Origin: CAYFFO01 sp964342485
GTDB taxonomy: Bacteria; Chloroflexota; Dehalococcoidia; Lucifugimonadales; CAJWER01
DNA length: 56,765 bases
NCBI GenBank assembly: GCA_964342485.1
Contig: CAYFFO010000010.1
Location: 1-56,765, forward strand
Direction: 5' to 3'
Part shown: in pieces, positions 51,149 to 56,765 of the stretch
How the letters are laid out: each line of letters opens with the position of its first letter
Numbering within the stretch: the first letter of the stretch is position 1
Program-made: the position numbers and the translations under genes
The notes under the pieces: generated by a model
What the model was told of the DNA's origin: nothing
Seen by the model: the letters and a program-made list of their open reading frames with translations, nothing else
Databases searched by the model: none

Positions 51149-53572
51149 CTATGATCTTAGTTCTGCTTTTAAATTTCGATTTAACTGACGGATTATATCT
51201 CCATATGCCTTATCAATGTCGTCAGATGTCAATGTGTTTATGTCAGATTGGAATTTAACCTTAAACGCTATAGACTTTTTCCCACTAGAGACCCCTTTGC
51301 CAGTATAAATGTCAAAGGGCGTACTTGATTTAACCAATTTATGGCGGTCAATTATCTTTTGTATTTCAAGGCTTGGTATTTGCTCATCAACAATAACGGC
51401 AATGTCTCTTTCAGCTTCAGGGAACCTATTTATAGCATTATAAGAATCAATTTGCTTGTCATGGATTTCGAAAAGCTTCAATAGGTCTATCTCAAACAAC
51501 GTAGCTTTAGGATTTTCAATTTGAAAATATTCAATTATTCTAGGATGTAGTTCTCCTAGGATGCCTATGTTTGTACCACCTGCGGACATTTGTGCTGCTT
51601 TACCAGGATGAATAATGTTTTCATTAGTAGGATTAAAAGAGACATCCAAATTTAATTTTAAAAATAAAGATTCTAATATTCCTTTTGCATCATAGAAATC
51701 CATATCGTTTTCATCATGTTCTAACCAAGATACTGTTGAGCGTGGGCCTGATAAAATTCCGACGAGAAATTCTTTTTCGACCGGGAGATCATTTTTATGT
51801 TCAGTGTTGTTTGGGATGAATATTTTACCTATTTCAAAAAACCTGAATCCCTCATTCCTATTTACATTTTGGTTATATTCCAATGCCTTTAAAACCCCAC
51901 CCCTTAAACTGGTTCTTAGTACTTCAAGATCTATGCTCATTGGGTGCTCAATTTTTAGTGGATCCTTGTTGATGGTATCCACGATATTTAGAGTATCTAG
52001 ATTAGTTAGGGAGTATGTAATTATTTCTTGCATACCCAGTGAAGTTAATTTATCTCGGACCCCTTCTCTAAAGTCTTTAAAATCTTTTGGACGTATCGAC
52101 GGCATAGGAGCTGAAATCGTAGTTACAGGGATGCTATCATATCCAATAATACGGGCTATTTCTTCGATCACATCTTCTTCTATAGAAACATCCGACCTCC
52201 AGTAAGGAGGAGTGATTTTCAATCCATCAGATAATTGTTCGACAATTTCGAATCCAAGTGAGTCCAAGACGTTAATAACTTGGTTTTGGGGAAGGTTTGT
52301 ACCCAAGACTTGGAAAATCCTTTGGTTTTTAATGTGGATCACAGTAGGGTCAACGACTTCAGGGTAATGATCAATTGAATTAGAATATGTTTTGCCACCT
52401 GCTATTTTGATGATTAGATTGGTGGCTCGATCCAAGGCTTTTATTGCAAGTTCAGGCTGGATACCGCGTTCAAATCGATAAGATGATTCCGTACCTTCAC
52501 CGATTGCCACTCTGGTAAGTCGTGTATTGAAAGCATCAAAATTTGCTGACTCAAGGATTATTTTGGAAGTTCGATCGGAAACGCTGGTTTTTGTACCTCC
52601 AACTATACCTGCAAGAGCGATTGGTCCTGATGAATCAGCTATTACTAGCATTGGAGGTCTAAGATGGTGATTTAATCCGTCAAGTCCTGCTAGTTGTTCT
52701 CCATCATGGGCTTGTCTTACTTTTATAATAGAGTCTTCGACTGTGTCGTAGTCAAATGCATGTAAAGGTTGCCCATATTCGAGCATTACGTAATTAGTGA
52801 TATCTACAATGTTATTTATCGGACGTTGTCCAGATTTAATAAGTGCATCTTGAAGCCACTGAGGTGATTCTCTAACTTTCAGACCTTCTATATACCGAGC
52901 TGTGTATCGTTTACACAGGGAGTTATCTTCAATTTCTACTGAAAATGGAGGTTCAATACTTTTATTTGTGTCTGTTAATATGGTTTCTGGTTCGAGTACT
53001 TTTGTTCCTGTAATGGCTGCCAATTCTCTAGCTACACCCAAGATAGATAAGCAATCCGGGCGATTAGGAGTCACTTCGGCATCCAGAATAGTGTCTCCTA
53101 GAAATGAAGACAATGGTTGCCCAGCCTCTGCTGAGTCATCTAAAACCAAAATTCCTGCGTGGTTTTCTCCAAGCCCCAGTTCACTTTCTGAGCAAACCAT
53201 TCCTGATGATTCTATCCCTCTTATAGTAGCGGCTTTCAAAGATTCCAGTTTCCCAGTTTTATTACTTATAATTAAAGCCCCTTCTTTTGCAAAAGCTATC
53301 TTTTGCCCTGGGGTCACATTAGGGGCCCCGCAGACTACTGTTACTATTTCATCATTTCCGAGATTTACTTTAGGTAGCCGGAGTCTATCGGCATTCGGAT
53401 GAGGATTTACTTCAATGACTTCTCCGACGAATATTTTTAAGTCATCCCAGTCTTTTCCTATTTCATCTATACTGCTAATTTCCGTTCCTGCCATGGTTAG
53501 TTTGTGAGCTATGTCTTTTGCAGGTAAAGATACATTTGTGTAATTTTCTAACCAAGACAACGGTATCAGCAT
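51149..53572 (-). CDS. pheT: phenylalanyl-tRNA synthetase beta chain
   Basis: The large subunit (807 residues) of PheRS. Its N-terminal part has a tRNA-binding OB fold (IFVGEVIEVNPHPNADRL, CGAPNV); the B3/B4 editing region holds VTPNRPDCLSILGVARELAA, with NIVDITNYVMLEYGQPLHAF; the B5 region has KITPPYWRSDVSIEEDVIEE. The C-terminal FDX-ACB domain is RFPEAERDIAVIVDE and the closing DIIRQLNRNLKAELRS. All blocks occur in the normal order and length. It follows pheS by 70 bp. Confidence 0.97.
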   Translation of the reverse strand: MLIPLSWLENYTNVSLPAKDIAHKLTMAGTEISSIDEIGKDWDDLKIFVGEVIEVNPHPNADRLRLPKVNLGNDEIVTVVCGAPNVTPGQKIAFAKEGALIISNKTGKLESLKAATIRGIESSGMVCSESELGLGENHAGILVLDDSAEAGQPLSSFLGDTILDAEVTPNRPDCLSILGVARELAAITGTKVLEPETILTDTNKSIEPPFSVEIEDNSLCKRYTARYIEGLKVRESPQWLQDALIKSGQRPINNIVDITNYVMLEYGQPLHAFDYDTVEDSIIKVRQAHDGEQLAGLDGLNHHLRPPMLVIADSSGPIALAGIVGGTKTSVSDRTSKIILESANFDAFNTRLTRVAIGEGTESSYRFERGIQPELAIKALDRATNLIIKIAGGKTYSNSIDHYPEVVDPTVIHIKNQRIFQVLGTNLPQNQVINVLDSLGFEIVEQLSDGLKITPPYWRSDVSIEEDVIEEIARIIGYDSIPVTTISAPMPSIRPKDFKDFREGVRDKLTSLGMQEIITYSLTNLDTLNIVDTINKDPLKIEHPMSIDLEVLRTSLRGGVLKALEYNQNVNRNEGFRFFEIGKIFIPNNTEHKNDLPVEKEFLVGILSGPRSTVSWLEHDENDMDFYDAKGILESLFLKLNLDVSFNPTNENIIHPGKAAQMSAGGTNIGILGELHPRIIEYFQIENPKATLFEIDLLKLFEIHDKQIDSYNAINRFPEAERDIAVIVDEQIPSLEIQKIIDRHKLVKSSTPFDIYTGKGVSSGKKSIAFKVKFQSDINTLTSDDIDKAYGDIIRQLNRNLKAELRS

Positions 53573-53642
53573 TTTATAGCCTGTTTCTGAGGTGATAAAG
53601 AGATGTGGGATTTTAAAAATGGGATCATTAATTATTGGCTTT

Positions 53643-54698
53643 CTAGAATTGCTTTAAAAATCTAAGGTCATTTGAATAAAATAATCGGATATCCTCTATT
53701 CCGTGTTTTAGCATACATATTCGTTCTACTCCCATTCCGAATGCAAATCCAGTGTATTTTGCAGCATCATATCCCACGTTTGCCAGTACAGCAGGATGTA
53801 CCATACCTGCACCTAGTATTTCAATCCATCCGGTTTCACTACATATTTTGCACCCATCACCTTCACATTTGAAACAATCTATCGACATATCTACACCAGG
53901 TTCAACGAATGGGAAAAAGTCACACCGAAATCTGACTTGCCGATTATCACCGAACATTCGCTTAGCGAATTCAAACAATGTACCTTTGAGATTTGCAAAA
54001 GTAATACCTTTGTCAATTGCGAGCCCTTCTATTTGATGGAAGTGCCATTCGTGGGTTGCGTCTGTCGCTTCATACCTAAAAGCTTTTCCTGGAACTAGGA
54101 CTCGAATTGGGGGATCGTTAGACTCCATGATACGAGCTTGCATTGGCGATGTATGAGTTCTTAGACACATCGAATGTTTATTTTTACTAGAAGGTGTATC
54201 GATCCATAGTGTATCCCACATATCTTTGGCTGGATGATTATCAGGTATATTTAACATGTCAAAATTGTATTTGGCTAATTCTATTTCTGGGCCTTCTTCT
54301 ACACTAAATCCCATAGCAATAAATACCTCTGAGATTTCTCGAATCGTTTTTGTAATTGGGTGCATATTTCCTTGAGTAGTAGGCCTACCTGGCAGTGTGA
54401 CGTCAATTTGATCATTGTGAATTTGCTGATTTATTTTGTAATTTTCTAGTTTTAGCTGATGCTTTTCCATCTCATTTTCGAGGGATGTTTTTACCTGGTT
54501 TGCAGTAGCACCAACTATTCTTCTATCGTCTACCTCTAACTGACCTAATCCACGTAGAACTTTTGTCAGCTGTCCATTTCTGCCCATATATTGAATACGC
54601 CATTCGTCTATCTTATCTATATCAGAAATTTTCGAAAGATTTTGAGTCGCCTGCTGCTCAATTCTTTTTATTTCTTCAATTTTTGGCATGTCTTTCAT
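53643..54698 (-). CDS. pheS: phenylalanyl-tRNA synthetase alpha chain
   Basis: The catalytic subunit of PheRS (351 residues), a class II synthetase. The N-terminal coiled coil (to about 90) binds tRNA-Phe. Motif blocks are HPITKTIREISEVFIAMGF, LRTHTSPMQARIM, AFRYEATDATHEWHFHQIEG and FFPFVEPGVDMSI, and the C-terminal AFGMGVERICMLKHGIEDIR is motif 3. Cys residues in CFKCEGDGCKICSETGW resemble a zinc site known in some bacterial PheS. It has a consensus promoter (54737-54765) and a start at 54698. Confidence 0.97.
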   Translation of the reverse strand: MKDMPKIEEIKRIEQQATQNLSKISDIDKIDEWRIQYMGRNGQLTKVLRGLGQLEVDDRRIVGATANQVKTSLENEMEKHQLKLENYKINQQIHNDQIDVTLPGRPTTQGNMHPITKTIREISEVFIAMGFSVEEGPEIELAKYNFDMLNIPDNHPAKDMWDTLWIDTPSSKNKHSMCLRTHTSPMQARIMESNDPPIRVLVPGKAFRYEATDATHEWHFHQIEGLAIDKGITFANLKGTLFEFAKRMFGDNRQVRFRCDFFPFVEPGVDMSIDCFKCEGDGCKICSETGWIEILGAGMVHPAVLANVGYDAAKYTGFAFGMGVERICMLKHGIEDIRLFYSNDLRFLKQF

Positions 54699-55012
54699 AC
54701 AAAGGTAACCTCAGTATTTCAAAGGGTAACCGAATAATTATAGATAGTAGTGAAAAAGACGGCAACTACTTACAGGTCTTTGAAAGCAGTGTTATAGGGA
54801 TAATAATTGAGTTATTTGACGCGATGGTATCTATTTTTTGGAATTGAGTACATCAAAGAAGGTTTTTCACTGTCTCTAATCTAGAATAGCCTTTTAGGGT
54901 TATGGATTATTTTAAGGAGTAGGGTCGCTTAGTGATGTATAGAAACAACTAATAATAGCGCGTTCTTTAGTGGTAACATTGGTATCTATGTTGATTACAT
55001 TGGAGGATAAAA
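54699..55012. other. 314-bp divergent intergenic region between pheS and rph
   Basis: It holds the pheS promoter (54737-54765). The part next to rph shows no clear promoter; TTAGTG with TAATAA 15 bp away near 54928 is a poor fit. A GGAGG site precedes rph. No RNA gene or further reading frame of note is seen. Confidence 0.5.
54737..54765 (-). promoter_or_regulatory. promoter of the pheS-pheT(-moeA) transcript
   Basis: On the minus strand TTGCCG (54760-54765), 17 bp, TATAAT (54737-54742). Start near 54730 gives a leader of about 32 nt. No T-box or leader peptide is seen. Confidence 0.65.
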
Positions 55013-55732
55013 ATGGTTAGATCAGATGGCCGTGAATTAGATCAAATAAGGAACACCAAAATTCAAAATGATGTTCAGGCTTTTGCAGAAGGATCGGCGT
55101 TGATAACAACTGGAGATACGCAGGTTTTGTGCGCAGTTAGTGTAGAGGAAGGTGTTCCAAGATTTTTGAAAGGGACTGGCCAAGGATGGATCACAGCAGA
55201 ATATTCAATGCTTCCAAGATCTACATCCACACGTACTCGTAGGGAGATATCCAAGCCTAAAGGGCGTACCCAGGAAATACAGAGGTTAATAGGTAGATCG
55301 TTACGTGCATCAGTGGATTTATCAAGGGTAGGGGAGAGAACATTGATCATTGACTGCGATGTTTTACAGGCTGATGGTGGTACTCGAACTGCAGCGATAA
55401 CGGGATCATATGTAGCACTTTATCAAGCTCTAAACTCCTTAATAGAGAACGGGAAACTTGATGAAATACCACTTAATTGGGCTGTTGCTGCAACTAGCGT
55501 AGGTTTACTAGATGGTGAAGTTTTGCTTGATCTTGATTATTCAGAAGACTCTCGGGCTGAAGTTGATTTTAATGTAGTTATGACGAGTCAAGGAGAAATA
55601 ATTGAATTACAAGGCACGGCTGAACTGGGATCTTTTTCAAGGCAGGTCTTAAATGAAATTCTTGATAAAGCCGAATTAGGAATTAACTCATTATTGGATA
55701 TACAAGCTAAAGCTATATCAGATTTTTCATAG
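55013..55732 (+). CDS. rph: ribonuclease PH
   Basis: RNase PH trims the 3' ends of tRNA precursors using phosphate. The 239-residue protein has SDGRELDQIRN, SALITTGDTQVLCAVSVEEG, GWITAEYSMLPRSTSTR, RTQEIQRLIGRSLRASVDLS, DCDVLQADGGTRTAAITG and AEVDFNVVMTSQGEIIELQG, all in order. The ATG follows GGAGG by six bases. A PD-(D/E)XK nuclease gene follows after 84 bp on the same strand. Confidence 0.97.
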   Translation: MVRSDGRELDQIRNTKIQNDVQAFAEGSALITTGDTQVLCAVSVEEGVPRFLKGTGQGWITAEYSMLPRSTSTRTRREISKPKGRTQEIQRLIGRSLRASVDLSRVGERTLIIDCDVLQADGGTRTAAITGSYVALYQALNSLIENGKLDEIPLNWAVAATSVGLLDGEVLLDLDYSEDSRAEVDFNVVMTSQGEIIELQGTAELGSFSRQVLNEILDKAELGINSLLDIQAKAISDFS

Positions 55733-55816
55733 GAATAGATCTTCGCTTTCTTAGTATTATAACTGCTAACGGTTTCACCAATTGATTATTTAGTAAAAGA
55801 ATGAGAGTAAATTCAA

Positions 55817-56626
55817 ATGATTAGCTTAAAAAGGAATTCGAAGGGAGAATTTGTAGAGGCGACTGGTTTGAGAACCCGGGCTTCATCGATATATGTACCG
55901 AATCAGCCTAAGCCTTTTCGGATAAGCAGAAGTAAATTTAACGATTTCCTAATGTGCCAGCGGTGTTTTTATCTTGACAGGGTAAAAGGTATAATTTCAC
56001 CTTCTTTACCTGGATGGACTTTGAATGAGACTACTGACATTTTATTGAAAAAAGAATTTGATTTTTGTAGAGAAAGACAGATCCCTCATAGAATATTCGG
56101 GAAATATAATTTAGATGACTTGGTACCTTTCCAACACGAGGATTTGTCAAAATGGAGAGATTCTTTACACCATGGTCTCGAGAGTAATCTCGAGGGTTCG
56201 AACATCATTCTTCATGGAGGTGTGGATGATATATGGTTCGACAAAATTAATGAGGAACTTATTGTTGTAGATTACAAATCGCAGGCATCAGGAAAGCCTG
56301 TTAGTGCTAATACTTATCTGCGATCCACTTATCACCAATCCTATACTAGACAATTAGATTTTTATGCTTATCTACTAATACAAATGGGATTTGAAGTTTC
56401 ATCGGTTGGGTATTTCTATGTGTGTAATGCTGATCGGTCTGCAGATGCTTTTAATGGGAAAATCACTTTTGATGAGGTATTAGTACCATATGAATGGGAT
56501 ATTGGATGGATAGAACCAAAATTGGAAAAGATGGTAGCAGTTTTGAACTCGAATATAATCCCTGAAAGAACCGATTCTTGTGAGAATTGTGCATATTCAT
56601 ATCAACGGATGATTCTCGATAGTTGA
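55817..56626 (+). CDS. PD-(D/E)XK nuclease superfamily protein with Cys pairs
   Basis: This 269-residue protein has the PD-(D/E)XK core: HGGVDDIWFDKINEELIVVD with the acidic residues, then YKS (catalytic Lys), and RQLDFYAYLL in the following helix. Two Cys pairs frame it: LMCQRCFYLDRVKG near residue 50 and SCENCAYSY near the end. Such pairs could hold a metal or a 4Fe-4S cluster, as in Cas4 and AddB nucleases, which is inference. No helicase or CRISPR gene is nearby. Nuclease family (PF12705-like) likely, target unknown. Confidence 0.72.
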   Translation: MISLKRNSKGEFVEATGLRTRASSIYVPNQPKPFRISRSKFNDFLMCQRCFYLDRVKGIISPSLPGWTLNETTDILLKKEFDFCRERQIPHRIFGKYNLDDLVPFQHEDLSKWRDSLHHGLESNLEGSNIILHGGVDDIWFDKINEELIVVDYKSQASGKPVSANTYLRSTYHQSYTRQLDFYAYLLIQMGFEVSSVGYFYVCNADRSADAFNGKITFDEVLVPYEWDIGWIEPKLEKMVAVLNSNIIPERTDSCENCAYSYQRMILDS

Positions 56627-56714
56627 ATTTTGTTAGTAAAATAGTAAATCTATGTGAATGTACAACGTTACAATGAGTCGAGTAATTTAATCTGGAGTGA
56701 ATAAATAGCTTTAA

Positions 56715-56765
56715 TGGTGGGCCCGGCAGGGATCGAACCTACGACCAATCGGTTATGAGCCGACC
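56715..56765 (-). tRNA. tRNA-Met (CAT), elongator type, 5' part beyond window
   Basis: On the minus strand the 3' two-thirds of a tRNA is visible. From its 3' end: an encoded CCA (56715-56717), discriminator A, acceptor strand CGGGCCC, the T-arm (GTAGG TTCGATC CCTGC) and the anticodon stem-loop GTCGG CTCATAA CCGAT with anticodon CAT. The stem lacks the three G-C pairs typical of initiator tRNA, so elongator Met (or lysidine-type Ile) is meant. The D-arm and 5' acceptor strand lie past the end of the window. Confidence 0.85.

Noticed and set aside
54699..54730. Attenuator or T-box for pheST
   Set aside because: The predicted leader is about 32 nt, too short for either.
1..56765. CRISPR array, insertion sequence or prophage
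   Set aside because: No regularly spaced repeats, transposase, integrase or phage structural genes were seen.

Overview
The window reads as a stretch of an AT-rich bacterial chromosome. Protein resemblance and neighbourhoods suggest Chloroflexota, possibly the marine SAR202 group. The hints are a DUF1501/DUF1800/NHL trio, rpmE followed by a DUF1385 gene, a fused aroK-aroB, a DUF5679 mini-protein, and an ATP synthase operon in I-B-E-F-H-A-G-D-C order. This placement is inference from remembered families; no phylogeny was run. Coding density is high and genes are short-spaced or overlapping. Several starts appear to be TTG or GTG. I see no insertion sequence, prophage or CRISPR array.

Layout. 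1-3.7 kb: DUF1501, DUF1800 and six-bladed NHL genes, none with an export signal. 3.8-8.2 kb: a convergent M19 dipeptidase, then alaS-ruvX behind a good sigma-70 promoter. 8.3-9.7 kb: an ABC-2 export pair whose permease is interrupted by a real assembly gap. 9.8-14.4 kb: aroE, aroKB (shikimate pathway), a TauE/SafE permease and tgt. 14.5-18.6 kb: a ketopantoate reductase-like gene, a peroxiredoxin with an in-frame TGA at its peroxidatic position, the tRNA m1A58 methyltransferase gene split by an artificial N-run, a MidA-type methyltransferase and a small zinc-ribbon protein. 18.7-27.2 kb: citrate synthase and the complete F1Fo ATP synthase operon on the minus strand. 27.3-31.9 kb: a DUF151 gene, DUF951, pyrF and the molybdate transporter modABC. 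32-39.2 kb: nusA, infB, rbfA, truB, a DUF5679 gene, rplU, rpmA, rpmE and DUF1385. 39.3-49.8 kb: trpB, an enolase-superfamily gene, rplY, a SelW-like protein, a 12-repeat NHL protein with a DUF5919-like neighbour, eno, a SLOG-like gene, OsmC, a GarR-like reductase and an unknown gene. 49.8-56.8 kb: moeA, pheT, pheS, rph, a PD-(D/E)XK nuclease and a partial tRNA-Met.

How the genes fit together. Most of the window is core machinery: translation (alaS, pheST, infB, ribosomal proteins), tRNA modification (tgt, trmI, truB), energy (ATP synthase, citrate synthase, enolase) and aromatic biosynthesis (aroE, aroKB, trpB). modABC plus moeA imply use of molybdenum enzymes. The most unusual item is the candidate selenocysteine peroxiredoxin at 15589-16104. 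Next is an intrinsic terminator placed between the nusA promoter and the nusA start codon.

Assembly notes. Two of the three 100-N runs (16388-16487 and 30873-30972) are flanked by exact 55-nt copies of the same sequence. They are unmerged contig overlaps rather than missing DNA, so trmI and modB are probably intact. The third run (8386-8485) has no such overlap and hides real sequence of the ABC permease.
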